DNA of 64,000 nucleotides from NCBI GenBank assembly GCA_030148425.1, contig JASBTM010000017.1, positions 372,001 through 436,000 of the forward strand, given 5' to 3'. Origin of the DNA: Hyphomicrobium sp. GTDB taxonomy: Bacteria > Pseudomonadota > Alphaproteobacteria > Rhizobiales > Hyphomicrobiaceae. The first letter of the stretch is position 1. Each line of letters opens with the position of its first letter. The notes below the pieces were generated by a model that was given only the letters and a program-made list of their open reading frames with translations, was not told the DNA's origin and did not search any database. A program made the translations under genes and the position numbers. Shown here one piece after another: positions 16,327 to 25,469 of this stretch.

Positions 16327-17118
16327 CTAGGCTTTGATCACTTCGGCTCCGACCTGTTCCAATGCCGCACCGATATCGGGCGGGGGATCGGCCTCGGTCA
16401 CGATTCTCGTAACCACATCGAGCGGCGCGACCTTTATGAGCCCGCCGCGCCCGAATTTCGAAGCATCCGCCAGAACCGTGACGGATCGGGCCTGAGCGAT
16501 CATCGCGCGCGCAACATCGGCCTCACGCACGTCGAAATCGAGAATGCCGACCGTTTCTACCGAGCCGACCGCAAGCACGGCGTGGGTGGCATGGAAATGA
16601 CCGATCTGCTCGACTGCAAGCGGGCCAAGATTCTCTGTGCCATCGGAGCGGTACTCTCCACCGATCAAAAATGTCGAGCTGGATGCACCGCGTGCCGCCA
16701 GACCCGCAATCGACGCCGAATTGGTGATGACAGTCAGACCGCTTGCCGATGCGAGCTCTTCCGCAAACCACTGAGTCGTCGTGCCGGTGTCGACGAACAG
16801 CGTATCCCCGGGCTGAAAAAGCCCGATTGCTCGGCGCGCGATGGCGCGCTTCGCGTCCGCATTTTCCAGCAGTCGTCCCTGGAACGAGCCTTCGACCTCC
16901 GCTTCGGGAAGGCGCGGCTCCGCCACTGTTGCACCGCCGTGGATCTTCCGCACCCTGCCACGCTCGGCGAGATCGGTGAGATCGCGGCGGATCGTTTCGC
17001 GTGATGTTCCAAGGAGATCGGCCAAGGCATCGACCGTGACGCGCTCGCGCTCGCGAACGACTTGCTCGATCCGTTCTCGTCTTATGTTGGGGCGCAATGG
17101 CCCTGCCCGTTCGGTCAT
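16327..17118 (-). CDS. DeoR-family transcriptional regulator
   Basis: A 263-residue protein with the N-terminal DeoR winged HTH (RRERIEQVVRERERVTVDAL, then SRETIRRDL and RVRKIHGGA) and a C-terminal sugar-phosphate-isomerase-like sensor domain with GDTLFVDTGTTTQWFAEEL. DeoR proteins usually repress sugar or polyol genes and respond to a phosphorylated intermediate. It is divergent from an APC permease and lies beside a GlpA-like/GlpB-like/kinase set, so a phosphorylated product of that kinase is a plausible effector. The ATG at 17118 is the most family-like start; upstream in-frame ATGs exist without a better ribosome site. A nested inverted repeat lies 35 nt upstream. Confidence 0.85.
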   Translation of the reverse strand: MTERAGPLRPNIRRERIEQVVRERERVTVDALADLLGTSRETIRRDLTDLAERGRVRKIHGGATVAEPRLPEAEVEGSFQGRLLENADAKRAIARRAIGLFQPGDTLFVDTGTTTQWFAEELASASGLTVITNSASIAGLAARGASSSTFLIGGEYRSDGTENLGPLAVEQIGHFHATHAVLAVGSVETVGILDFDVREADVARAMIAQARSVTVLADASKFGRGGLIKVAPLDVVTRIVTEADPPPDIGAALEQVGAEVIKA

Positions 17119-17152
17119 TCTAATTGACTGTTCAGTATTTCTGTCGGAGCAT

Positions 17153-17190
17153 GCAACAAATATCATGCCCATTCGGGCAAATTTTGTTGC
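17153..17190. promoter_or_regulatory. Nested inverted repeat, candidate DeoR operator
   Basis: Outer arms GCAACAAA (17153-17160) and TTTGTTGC (17183-17190) enclose inner arms TGCCC (17166-17170) and GGGCA (17175-17179). It sits between the divergent starts at 17118 and 17228. Confidence 0.55.
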
Positions 17191-17227
17191 CGAGCGTCCG
17201 AACAATCCACAACTGGGGGTTGACCAC

Positions 17228-18811
17228 ATGACTCACGACGAAGACACTAAAGTCTTGCATTCCATGGGCTATGCGCAAGAGCTATCGCGGCGGATGGGTG
17301 CGTTTTCGAACTTCGCAATTTCGTTTTCCATCATTTGCATTCTTGCCGGGGGTATCACGTCGTTCCCGCTCGCCATGGCTACGGGCGGCGGCTTCGAGGC
17401 GACCATCGGTTGGATCGTCGGCGGACTGTTCGCGCTTCTCGTCGCGACCTGTCTCGGGCAAATCGCTTCTGCATATCCGACGGCGGGCGCCCTTTATCAC
17501 TGGTCTTCCATTCTCGGCGGCCGGGGCTGGGGCTGGGCGACGGCCTGGATCAATCTCCTCGGTCTCATCTTCGTCGTCGCGTCGGTCGACGTCGGCGTGT
17601 GGCAGCTCTTCCGCGATCTCGTGGTCGCCGGCGTCTATCACATCGACGTAACCTCGTGGACGGCGCTGTCAACCGACCCGCTGCCCGCAGGCATGACGCT
17701 CGACCAGGTCAACGCCAACAACATGCATGCTTATTACGTGCAGGTTGCTGCGGTGAGCCTCATCGTCATCGCACAAGCTCTGGTCAATCACTTTGGCATC
17801 AGGCTGACGACACTGCTGACCGATTTCTCAGGCTACCTGATCCTCGTGGTCGCAGTCGTTCTGACGATCATGTTCTTCGTCTGGGGCGCCGGAAATTACA
17901 CCCACGTGTTTACGTTCTCGAACAACACCGGCGACGCGGGTGGCGGGTATGTCCCCGCAGCGCGGACGGCGATCGTGGCGTTCCTCGTCGGCTTGCTCTA
18001 TCCGCTCTATACCATTACGGGCTTCGACGCTTCGGCGCACACGTCCGAGGAAACCAACGACGCGCGGCGCACGGTGCCTCGCGGCATGATCCACTCCGTG
18101 TTCTGGTCACTGGTGTTCGGCTTCGTGATGGCCGTTTCGTTCGTCGTCGCGAGCCCGGATCTCGCGGCGACTGCCAAGGACGGCGCTGCGGGGTGGTTCA
18201 ACCTGTTCAACAATCTGCCGGCACCGACGCTGCTTAAGGACGTGATCGCGATCTGCATCGTGCTCGCGAACTTCATCTGCGCGCTTGCAGGCCTCACTTC
18301 CACGTCGCGCATGGTCTACGCGTTCGCTCGTGACGGCGGCCTGCCGGGCTCCAGCTTGTGGAAACAGGTCAGCCCGCAGTGGCGCACGCCGGTGCCGGCG
18401 ATCTGGCTCGCGGCGGTTCTGTCCGTCGCGGCGACGCTCTACTCGCCGGCATTCGCGGCACTCGCGGCGGGTTGCGCCCTCTTCCTCTACGTTTCTTACG
18501 CAATGCCGATTGCTGCAGGCCTCTTTGCCGAAGGCAAGACGTGGAAGGAATTCGGGCCGTTCCGGCTCGGCGTCTTCTCGAAGCCGATGGCGGTGCTTGT
18601 TCTTCTCGGCACGGTGATCTTGATGTACGCGGGCATCCAGCCTCCGTTCGACATCCTGATCAACTACGCGATCGGCCTTATCGTGCTGCTGGTCGTACTG
18701 TGGTTCGGTCTCGAGTCTCGCCGTTTCAAAGGCCCACCGATCGGCGCCGAAATCGCGAAGCGGCAGGCGGAGATTGCGGCTGCAGAACGCGCGGTCGGCG
18801 AAAAGGCGTAA
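17228..18811 (+). CDS. APC-superfamily amino acid/amine permease
   Basis: A 527-residue inner-membrane protein with about 12 helices. The APC signature runs from GAFSNFAISFSIICILAGGI through ASAYPTAGALYHWSSILGGR, with later FDASAHTSEET in the TM6-8 region. This resembles the amino acid/choline/GABA-type permeases with ASAYPTAG and HTSEET motifs. It begins with ATG at 17228 after GGGGGTTGA. The location between a DeoR regulator and the oxidoreductase/kinase genes suggests that it imports their substrate, possibly an amine or amino alcohol. A hairpin terminator follows. Confidence 0.85.
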   Translation: MTHDEDTKVLHSMGYAQELSRRMGAFSNFAISFSIICILAGGITSFPLAMATGGGFEATIGWIVGGLFALLVATCLGQIASAYPTAGALYHWSSILGGRGWGWATAWINLLGLIFVVASVDVGVWQLFRDLVVAGVYHIDVTSWTALSTDPLPAGMTLDQVNANNMHAYYVQVAAVSLIVIAQALVNHFGIRLTTLLTDFSGYLILVVAVVLTIMFFVWGAGNYTHVFTFSNNTGDAGGGYVPAARTAIVAFLVGLLYPLYTITGFDASAHTSEETNDARRTVPRGMIHSVFWSLVFGFVMAVSFVVASPDLAATAKDGAAGWFNLFNNLPAPTLLKDVIAICIVLANFICALAGLTSTSRMVYAFARDGGLPGSSLWKQVSPQWRTPVPAIWLAAVLSVAATLYSPAFAALAAGCALFLYVSYAMPIAAGLFAEGKTWKEFGPFRLGVFSKPMAVLVLLGTVILMYAGIQPPFDILINYAIGLIVLLVVLWFGLESRRFKGPPIGAEIAKRQAEIAAAERAVGEKA

Positions 18812-18824
18812 CGCAAGAAAAAAC

Positions 18825-18860
18825 AAAAGCCGTGGACATCGCATGTCCACGGCTTTTCTA
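18825..18860 (+). terminator. Rho-independent terminator after the APC permease
   Basis: AAAAGCCGTGGACAT and ATGTCCACGGCTTTT form a perfect 15-bp stem around a CGC loop, ending in TTTT. Confidence 0.9.
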
Positions 18861-18909
18861 TTTCCGCTTCGGCGCAAGACGAGCTCCGAATGGCAAAGGA
18901 TAAGGGATT

Positions 18910-20289
18910 ATGTCTGTTGCAGACGTCGCCATAGTCGGTGCTGGCGCCGTGGGCTGCGCCATGGCGAGGCGTTTCGCACTCGAGGGCGCAAATGTCATTC
19001 TGCTCGAGCGCGGCACAGATCTTCTTTCGGGCGCGAGCAAGGCCAACAGCGCCATCCTGCACACGGGTTTCGATGCCCCGCCTGGCAGCGTCGAACTTCA
19101 GTGTATGCAAGCTGGATACGCGGAATATCTAGAGATCCGAGAGAGCTTCAACCTGCCGCTGCTCGAGACCGGCGCGATGGTGGTCGCTTGGTCGGAAGAA
19201 GAACGCGCGAAGCTGGATGATATCGAGGCGCAGGCACGGATGAATGGCGTCGTCGACGTCCGGCGGCTGACGGCGGAGGAAATCCGCGCGCGCGAGCCCC
19301 AACTATCGGCGCGCGCCCTCGAAGCTCTGCTCGTTCCGGGCGAGTATGTGATCGACCCCTGGTCGCCGTTTCTGGGCTATCTGAAGCAAGCAAAGGCCCA
19401 CGGTGCCGGAATCTTCTTCGGAACGGAAGTCGTCTCCGGTGCTTTCGACGGCAAGTACTGGACCCTCCAGACAACGACAGGCGTGCGCCGGGCCAAGACC
19501 GTCATCAATTGCGCTGGTCTTTTTGGCGATAAGCTCGACGCCAAGCTGCTCGGCTCGGCGTCTTTTCAGATCAAACCGCGAAAGGGGCAATTCGTCGTTT
19601 TCGACAAGCCCGCCTCGCAAATTCTCAGCACGATTATTCTACCGGTGCCGACCGAGCGCACTAAAGGCGTCGTGCTCACGCGCACCGCGTTCGGCAATGT
19701 CCTCGTCGGCCCGACCGCAGAAGAACAAGACGACAGAGAACGCGCGACCGTCGAGGAGGATACGTTGCGGGGTCTGCTCGCGCGCGCCGAAGAAATGGTG
19801 CCCGCCCTCGCGTGCGTCGACGTTACGGCTGTTTACGCCGGGCTTCGCCCCGCAACGGAAGAGAAATCCTACCGCATCTCGGTCACCGGAGATCGCAATT
19901 GGATTACCGTTGGCGGCATTCGCTCGACGGGGCTTACGGCATCGCTCGGCATCGCGCGATACGTCTATCGGCTCTATCAAGACTTGGGATATGCGCACAC
20001 CGCAATTCCAGATCCGGTGACACCGCGTGTACCCAATCTCGCAGAGCATCGGCACCGGGATTGGCAAACCGCTGGTTATGGCGAAATCGTCTGCCACTGC
20101 GAAATGGTGACATTGCGCGAAATCGAGCAAGCATTGGCTGGCGCGTTGCCTGCCGGCGATTTTGGCGGCCTCAAGCGGCGGACACGTTGCGGCATGGGCC
20201 GCTGCCAAGGCTTTTATTGTAACGCTCAGCTTGCTCTGTTGACAGCGGGATGCTTCGCGTCGCCGCTGTCCGTCGGGGACGCAGCGTGA
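18910..20289 (+). CDS. FAD-dependent oxidoreductase, GlpA-like with BFD-type [2Fe-2S] domain
   Basis: The 459-residue protein begins with an FAD-binding motif (VAIVGAGAVGCAMARRFA) and continues as a DAO/GlpA-type dehydrogenase (SKANSAILHTGFDAPPGS). The last about 70 residues form a BFD-like iron-sulfur domain with Cys-His-Cys (VCHCEM) and RCGMGRCQGFYC. Anaerobic glycerol-3-phosphate dehydrogenase A and GlpA-like L-2-hydroxyglutarate/opine-type oxidases have this layout. The next gene encodes a GlpB-like FAD/NAD protein and overlaps the stop codon, so the two are probably subunits. Substrate unknown; the neighbouring kinase suggests a phosphorylated polyol. Confidence 0.82.
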   Translation: MSVADVAIVGAGAVGCAMARRFALEGANVILLERGTDLLSGASKANSAILHTGFDAPPGSVELQCMQAGYAEYLEIRESFNLPLLETGAMVVAWSEEERAKLDDIEAQARMNGVVDVRRLTAEEIRAREPQLSARALEALLVPGEYVIDPWSPFLGYLKQAKAHGAGIFFGTEVVSGAFDGKYWTLQTTTGVRRAKTVINCAGLFGDKLDAKLLGSASFQIKPRKGQFVVFDKPASQILSTIILPVPTERTKGVVLTRTAFGNVLVGPTAEEQDDRERATVEEDTLRGLLARAEEMVPALACVDVTAVYAGLRPATEEKSYRISVTGDRNWITVGGIRSTGLTASLGIARYVYRLYQDLGYAHTAIPDPVTPRVPNLAEHRHRDWQTAGYGEIVCHCEMVTLREIEQALAGALPAGDFGGLKRRTRCGMGRCQGFYCNAQLALLTAGCFASPLSVGDAA

Positions 20290-21566
20290 TGTCAGCGCCG
20301 TTCGATGTGAGAAGCGCCGACGTTCTCGTCGTCGGCGCGGGGCCTGCGGGGCTGTCGGCCGCAACTCGACTGAGAAAGCTCGGCGTCGCCAACGTCATCG
20401 TCGTGGACCGCGAGCAACAAGGAGGCGGCATTCCGCGGCATTGCGGACATCCCCCATTCGGGATGCGCGAATTCGGCCTCGTGCTGACCGGCCCCGCCTA
20501 CGCGCGGCGTCTTGTCGATCGTGCGATCCATTCCGGCGTCGAGTTGCAGCTCGGATGCTCGGTCATATCCATCGATCATTCGGCGGAGGAGATTATCGTC
20601 ACGTGCGCAACGCATCGCGGACCGCTGACCATCGTCGCCAAGCGTATCATCATCGCGACTGGCGTACGGGAAAGGCCGCGCGCGGCACGACTTGTGTCGG
20701 GTGACCGCCCGCTCGGCGTCCTCAATACGGGAGCTTTGCAGGAATATGCCTATATCCAGCATCTTCTGCCGTTTCGTCAGCCGCTGATCGTCGGCACGGA
20801 GCTTGTCGCGCTCTCGAGCCTGCTGACCTGCCGGAATATCGGCGTGAAGCCCGTCGCGATGATCGAAGGCCGTTCGCGACCAACCGCGTGGCGCGGGGCG
20901 ATGGCGCTTCCGCGATTGCTCGGCGTGCCGGTGCGCTACGGAACGCGAATCGTAGATATTAAAGGGCGGCCGCGCGTCGAAGCGGTATCACTACGCGCCG
21001 CTGACGGTACGATTGAAACCGTCACCTGCGATGGTGTCTTATTTACCGGATCATTCAAGCCGGAAGCTGCTCTTGCGCGTTCTGCGGGGCTTGAGATCGA
21101 TAGCGGAACCGGCGGTCCGGCAATCGACCAGTTCGCGCGCACGAGCGAGCCTCGCATCTTCGCGGCGGGCAATGTTCTACATCCCGTCGAAACCGCCGGG
21201 TGGTCATGGCGCGAGGGCCGGCGTGTCGGAGAATTCGTTGCGCAAGATCTGAAGGGTGATCTTCCAAGTGCGGACCGCGCCATTCATCTAAGACCAGGCG
21301 ATGGCATTCGTTACGTCGTGCCGCAGCGGCTCGTTCCGGGCGGTGGTGGTCTCGATCACTTGCAGCTGCGCGCGGTTCGAGAGGTCTCCGGGACCCTGGT
21401 CGCGTACGAACGCGGTAAGGCCATTCGGAAGCAGCCGTTGACGTCGGGACCGGAGAGACGAATCCTCGCCCCCACGGCCGCGTTCTCAACGGCTGATGCC
21501 GACATCACCATTGGCCTCGATTGCCAGGACACGAAAACAATTCGGAGCGACTCGGCATGCGCGTAG
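20289..21566 (+). CDS. NAD(P)/FAD-dependent oxidoreductase, GlpB/opine-oxidase-A-like partner
   Basis: The 425-residue protein has an N-terminal FAD motif (VLVVGAGPAGLSAATRLRKLG) and the phrase QGGGIPRHCGHPPFGMREFG, typical of the small-disulfide-oxidoreductase-like partner of GlpA-type enzymes. A second dinucleotide region ends with ARTSEPRIFAAGNVLHPVE. It probably transfers electrons from the GlpA-like subunit. The ATG at 20289 overlaps the stop of the previous gene (TGATG arrangement); the GTG at 20286 is an alternative. Its end overlaps the kinase start by 10 nt. Confidence 0.8.
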   Translation: MSAPFDVRSADVLVVGAGPAGLSAATRLRKLGVANVIVVDREQQGGGIPRHCGHPPFGMREFGLVLTGPAYARRLVDRAIHSGVELQLGCSVISIDHSAEEIIVTCATHRGPLTIVAKRIIIATGVRERPRAARLVSGDRPLGVLNTGALQEYAYIQHLLPFRQPLIVGTELVALSSLLTCRNIGVKPVAMIEGRSRPTAWRGAMALPRLLGVPVRYGTRIVDIKGRPRVEAVSLRAADGTIETVTCDGVLFTGSFKPEAALARSAGLEIDSGTGGPAIDQFARTSEPRIFAAGNVLHPVETAGWSWREGRRVGEFVAQDLKGDLPSADRAIHLRPGDGIRYVVPQRLVPGGGGLDHLQLRAVREVSGTLVAYERGKAIRKQPLTSGPERRILAPTAAFSTADADITIGLDCQDTKTIRSDSACA

Positions 21567-22981
21567 CGGCGATCGATCAAGGGACGACGTCGACACGTGT
21601 GTTGGTGACGGACACGAATGGCAAGGCAGAGATCGCCTGCGCGATTGCACACCAACAATTCCATCCTCATCCGGGCTGGGTCGAGCACGATCCGGAAGAG
21701 CTGTTGCGGAACATCCGAGGTTGTCTGAAGGCGGCGGGAGCCGTCGATGCCATCGGTATCGACAATCAGGGCGAGAGCTGTCTCGCGTGGGACGCCAAAA
21801 CTGGCGCGGCGCTATCACCCGTCATCGTTTGGCAGGACAATCGCACCGCGGATGTCGTCGCGCGCTTGAAAGACAAAGGTGCTGCGTCGCTCACACTATC
21901 GCGCGCCGGTCTTCCGCTAGACGCGTATTTCTCCGCTTCGAAGCTCGCGTGGATCGTCAATACTCTTCCGAAGGCGAAGGAGGCGCTGGCGGAGGGGCGG
22001 TTGCGGCTCGGCACGACGGACGCGTTCTTTCTCGACAGGCTTACGGGGCATTTCGCGACTGACGTGACGACGGCCTCGCGCACATCTTTGATGAACCTCG
22101 AAACCGGACGTTGGGACCAGGATCTTTGCAATCTCTTCGGAGTGCCCTTGACCTGCCTTCCGGAAATCCGCTCGACGGTGGCGGATTTCGGCCGCATCGA
22201 CGGCGTGCCGGTCAGGGCGTCGGTCGTCGATCAGCAGGCGGCGCTGTTCGGTCACGGATGCCGGAAACCGGGAGACGCAAAGATAACGTTCGGAACCGGC
22301 GCGTTCGCATTGGCCGTGACAGGTGACGAGATCGCGCATGCGCCCGAGAAAGGCTTGCTTCCAACGGTGGCGTGGTCTGTCGAAGGCAAGACGACCTATG
22401 CCGTTGATGGCGGAGTTTACGACGCAGGATCGGCGGTCGAATGGGCGAAGCGAATCGGGCTCATCGCGGACATAGAAAAGGATCTCGAGTGGTTCGATGC
22501 CGAGCCTGCCATTGATCGCGGCGTCGTTTTCGTACCCGCCCTTTCGGGTCTCGCGTGCCCGCATTGGGACCGGACGGCGGCGTCGCTGTTCCTCGGGATG
22601 TCGGCGGCGACAACGCGGGCCGATCTGCAACAAGCGCTGCTCGAAGGCATTGCGCTGAGCGCCGCCGATGTCGTCACGACGATGCACGCGCACGTGCCGA
22701 TTGGCGATTCCATTGCCATCGACGGCGGATTGGCGCGCAGCCGCTACTTCGCGCAATTCCTGGCGGATATGATCGGCCGCAACGTCATCGTCGCGGATTT
22801 CGACGAACGGACCGCATTCGGGACGGCTAAACTTGCGGCGCTCGGCGCGGGCATAGAACTTCCGGACCCTCAATCGCTATCGCAGATCTTCCGCCCTCGC
22901 GTCAGCGATAGCTCAGCGACGAGGAAGCGGTTTCACGAAGCTGTTTCGCGGAGCAAGGGCTGGCGCGATTTGAGCGATTGA
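21557..22981 (+). CDS. FGGY-family carbohydrate kinase (glycerol-kinase-like)
   Basis: The 474-residue protein has the actin-fold ATPase pattern of FGGY kinases: N-terminal AAIDQGTTSTRVLV, IGIDNQGESCLAWD, VIVWQDNRTADVV, then the FGGY region TTFGTGAF-type (KITFGTGAFALAVTG) and C-terminal AIDGGLARSRYFAQFLADM. Glycerol kinase is the closest pattern, including WQDNRT and the LSGLACPHWDRTAAS segment. It would phosphorylate a polyol for the adjacent GlpA/GlpB-like enzyme. No glycerol facilitator is nearby, so glycerol is not certain. ATG at 21557 chosen because the 12 extra residues before it lie within the preceding gene. Confidence 0.85.
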   Translation: MRVAAIDQGTTSTRVLVTDTNGKAEIACAIAHQQFHPHPGWVEHDPEELLRNIRGCLKAAGAVDAIGIDNQGESCLAWDAKTGAALSPVIVWQDNRTADVVARLKDKGAASLTLSRAGLPLDAYFSASKLAWIVNTLPKAKEALAEGRLRLGTTDAFFLDRLTGHFATDVTTASRTSLMNLETGRWDQDLCNLFGVPLTCLPEIRSTVADFGRIDGVPVRASVVDQQAALFGHGCRKPGDAKITFGTGAFALAVTGDEIAHAPEKGLLPTVAWSVEGKTTYAVDGGVYDAGSAVEWAKRIGLIADIEKDLEWFDAEPAIDRGVVFVPALSGLACPHWDRTAASLFLGMSAATTRADLQQALLEGIALSAADVVTTMHAHVPIGDSIAIDGGLARSRYFAQFLADMIGRNVIVADFDERTAFGTAKLAALGAGIELPDPQSLSQIFRPRVSDSSATRKRFHEAVSRSKGWRDLSD

Positions 22982-22988
22982 AAACAAT

Positions 22989-23019
22989 ATCGCGCCGCCC
23001 GATGGGGACGGCGCGATAC
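22989..23019. terminator. Hairpin between convergent kinase and ethanolamine permease genes
   Basis: TATCGCGCCG and CGGCGCGATA form a perfect 10-bp stem. The poly-T tract is weak, but the position 8 nt after one gene and 20 nt before the end of the other supports a shared terminator. Confidence 0.65.
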
Positions 23020-23039
23020 ATTTCTTCAGCGCGGACAGA

Positions 23040-24527
23040 CTAGTGCGTTTTGTATTCCGCCTGTCCCTTCGACAGCGCGAACTCTTCCTCAGGCGAGAGG
23101 ATGAGCTTGTGACGTCCGATGAGAGCAAAGTACAGGATACCGACGGCGAACCACGCGATGACACCATAGATGCCCTGCTGATACGTGCTGTCGCCAAGCT
23201 GATACCAGAGCGTAACGGCGGCAATGATGATCGTCACGACGGCGCCCGGAATGCCGAGCGGGCTGCGATACGGCCGCTCGATATGCGGCATCTTGATCCG
23301 CAGCAGGATGAACGAGATCGCCTGCAGCATATAGGAGCACATGGCTCCGAACACTGCCATGTTCAGCAGCGTCGTGCCGATCTGGTCCTTGTTGATGAAG
23401 TAGATGATCGTCATCAGGATGAGACCAACTGCTGCGCCCGTGAGCATTGCGACGTACGGCGTTTTCCGCTTTTCGCCAGTGATCGACAATGCCGTCGGGA
23501 AATAGCCCGCGCGGCTCAGCGAGTAGACCTGCCGGCCCATAGCGTAAAGGATCGTATGGAAGCTGGCGATGAGGCCTGTCAGGGCGATGACGCCGAGCAA
23601 CACGACGGCGCCGCTGCCGTAGATCGCGCGGAAGCCGTCAAGCAACGGTTCGCCCGAAGATGACAGTTTGAACGCTCCGACGCCGATGACCGACGGGTTG
23701 AGAAGCACGATCATGAAGGCCGAGACGATCAGCGTGCACATGCCAAGAATAATGCCTTTGGGCATATCACGCTTGGGATCGACCGATTCTTCCGCCGCAA
23801 GCGGAAGCTGCTCGATGGCGAGAAACAGCCATACCGCAAACGGCAGTGTCTTCAGCACGCCTTCCCAGCCATACGGGAAAAACGGACCGTTGCCGTTCGG
23901 AAGCTCGGTCCCGTCGGGCGCGATGTTGAGAGCCCAACGGTTGAAGTCCATGTTCGGGATGGCGCTGATCCAGAATACGATAAGGATCGCAAGCGACAGC
24001 AGCGTCACGATGAGTGTCACGCGAAACGACAGCGCGACACCGAATATGTTCAAAGCCAGGAAGACGATGAACGTACAGACCCATAGTAATGGTTCCGGTT
24101 GCGCCCCTATCCCCGCTGTTTCCAAGATGCCGTTCAAGTATGAGCCGATAAAGTAACAGACGACAGTCGGCGTCACGACGTACTCGACGTTTTCGCAAAG
24201 TCCGGTGATGAAGCCGCCCCAAGGTCCCATCGACGAACGAGCAAACGAGTAAGCTGCGCCGGTGTGCGGCAAAGCCGGGCTCATTTCAGCGATTGAGAAG
24301 ACGAGGCCGAGATACATGACGGCGATGATGCCGCCCGCCACCAGCATGCCGCCCCAACCTCCGGTGCTGAATCCGAAGTTCCATCCCGAGAAGTGACCCG
24401 AGATAACCGCGCCGACACCCAGCGCCCAGAGCGACCAGATGCCTGCGTAACGCTGTAGACCGCGCGCCTTGAAGTATTCGTCGCCTACGCGTTCGTAGCT
24501 AACGCCTGACGTACTTTGATCATCCAT
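23040..24527 (-). CDS. eat: Ethanolamine permease (APC superfamily)
   Basis: A 495-residue protein with about 12 helices. The N-terminus VGDEYFKARGLQRYAGIWSL, then GVGAVISGHFSGWNFG, PHTGAAYSFARSSMGPWGG and ENVEYVVTPTVVCYFIGSYL are the recognised pattern of Eat-type ethanolamine permeases. Later AIEQLPLAAEES is also characteristic. It imports ethanolamine by proton symport. No eutBC genes are in the window, so the fate of ethanolamine is not shown here. The ATG at 24527 is preceded by AGGGGAG. The two-component pair upstream (same strand) may regulate it. Confidence 0.85.
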   Translation of the reverse strand: MDDQSTSGVSYERVGDEYFKARGLQRYAGIWSLWALGVGAVISGHFSGWNFGFSTGGWGGMLVAGGIIAVMYLGLVFSIAEMSPALPHTGAAYSFARSSMGPWGGFITGLCENVEYVVTPTVVCYFIGSYLNGILETAGIGAQPEPLLWVCTFIVFLALNIFGVALSFRVTLIVTLLSLAILIVFWISAIPNMDFNRWALNIAPDGTELPNGNGPFFPYGWEGVLKTLPFAVWLFLAIEQLPLAAEESVDPKRDMPKGIILGMCTLIVSAFMIVLLNPSVIGVGAFKLSSSGEPLLDGFRAIYGSGAVVLLGVIALTGLIASFHTILYAMGRQVYSLSRAGYFPTALSITGEKRKTPYVAMLTGAAVGLILMTIIYFINKDQIGTTLLNMAVFGAMCSYMLQAISFILLRIKMPHIERPYRSPLGIPGAVVTIIIAAVTLWYQLGDSTYQQGIYGVIAWFAVGILYFALIGRHKLILSPEEEFALSKGQAEYKTH

Positions 24528-24863
24528 GATTTTCTCCCCTCGTGGATCCTGCCGAGTCGCGGCGCGGAAGGGAGCGTCTTCGAGTGGCGCTCCCAGCAGG
24601 GGGAAGCGGAGTGCGACGAGAATGCGGAGTTCTTCGGCCTACGCCGCCGAAGCTCAAACGCATGCGCGTTCTCTGCATGCCACCCCTTTGCGCCAAATCA
24701 ATGCTCGAAACTGAACACTGACATCCTGCCAGATTTGCATCGGAGCGAAGACAACGATAGCTGGGAAAATCTGCTAGAGTAAAAGTACTCAAGACGCGCA
24801 AAGCCGCTCGGCGGCCTTGACCGCCGAGTTTATTAGTTTCCGCTTACATAGGAAGTAACGCTC
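24528..24863 (-). other. Intergenic region upstream of the ethanolamine permease
   Basis: No gene is seen in these 336 nt. They hold the promoter region of the permease and, near the upper end, a hairpin that follows the response-regulator gene. A sigma-54 element was looked for and not supported. Confidence 0.5.
24807..24828. terminator. Hairpin after the FixJ-type regulator gene
   Basis: CTCGGCGG and CCGCCGAG form an 8-bp stem around CCTTGA, 36 nt past the stop of the regulator on the minus strand. The T-run on that strand is weak. Confidence 0.45.
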
Positions 24864-25469
24864 TCAGATGCGAGAGCCGTCGAGCCAAGTCGCCAGCCGC
24901 ACAAGCTCGGCGAGGTTGCGCGTTCTCATTCGCTCCATGACCCAGGCGCGATAGTTCTCGACCGTACGCGTGCTGAGCCCAAGCTGGAGCGCAATCTCTT
25001 TGTTAGAGAGCCCCTGCACGAGAAGGTCCATCACCTGTTTCTGCCGCGGAGAGAGTTCAGCCACGCGACTGAGAAACTCGGCTTTGAGATCGGCATCGAC
25101 TTTCTTTCGCGTGCCGACATCCACCGCATTCCTGATGCTCGCGACGATGCGCTCATCTGAAAAAGGCTTCTCGATGAAGTCGAGGGCGCCGTTCTTCACG
25201 GCCGCGACTGCCATCGAGATATCACCGTGGCCGGTGATGAGGATGACGGGAAGGCTCGGGAAGCGTTGAGCGAGTTCGTTGTGCAGCTCAATTCCATTCA
25301 TGTCTGGAAGGCGCACGTCAGACACAACACAACTCATGTCTTTCTCGACCGCCGCCGACATAAATTCCTCGGCCGACCGGAACGGACAGACATCGAGGCC
25401 CGCGCCGGCGAGAAGCTGGCCGAGAGAATCGAGAACGGCAAAATCGTCGTCTATGATTGCGATCTTCAT
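24864..25469 (-). CDS. FixJ-family two-component response regulator
   Basis: The 201-residue protein has a receiver domain (1-120) with acidic DDD near residues 7-9, phosphoacceptor Asp51 in VVSDVRLPDMNG and Lys101-type FIEKPFS, followed by a LuxR-type HTH (LSPRQKQVMDLLVQGLSNKE, then STRTVENYRAWVMERM). It is the output partner of the MASE1 kinase, whose gene it overlaps by 4 nt. FixJ-type regulators activate transcription when phosphorylated. The nearest candidate target is the ethanolamine permease downstream, which is an inference from position. Confidence 0.9.
   Translation of the reverse strand: MKIAIIDDDFAVLDSLGQLLAGAGLDVCPFRSAEEFMSAAVEKDMSCVVSDVRLPDMNGIELHNELAQRFPSLPVILITGHGDISMAVAAVKNGALDFIEKPFSDERIVASIRNAVDVGTRKKVDADLKAEFLSRVAELSPRQKQVMDLLVQGLSNKEIALQLGLSTRTVENYRAWVMERMRTRNLAELVRLATWLDGSRI

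Noticed and set aside
24528..24720. Possible sigma-54 promoter for the ethanolamine permease
   Set aside because: A TGGCGC...TGGCA pair exists but the spacing between GG and GC is 12, not 10.
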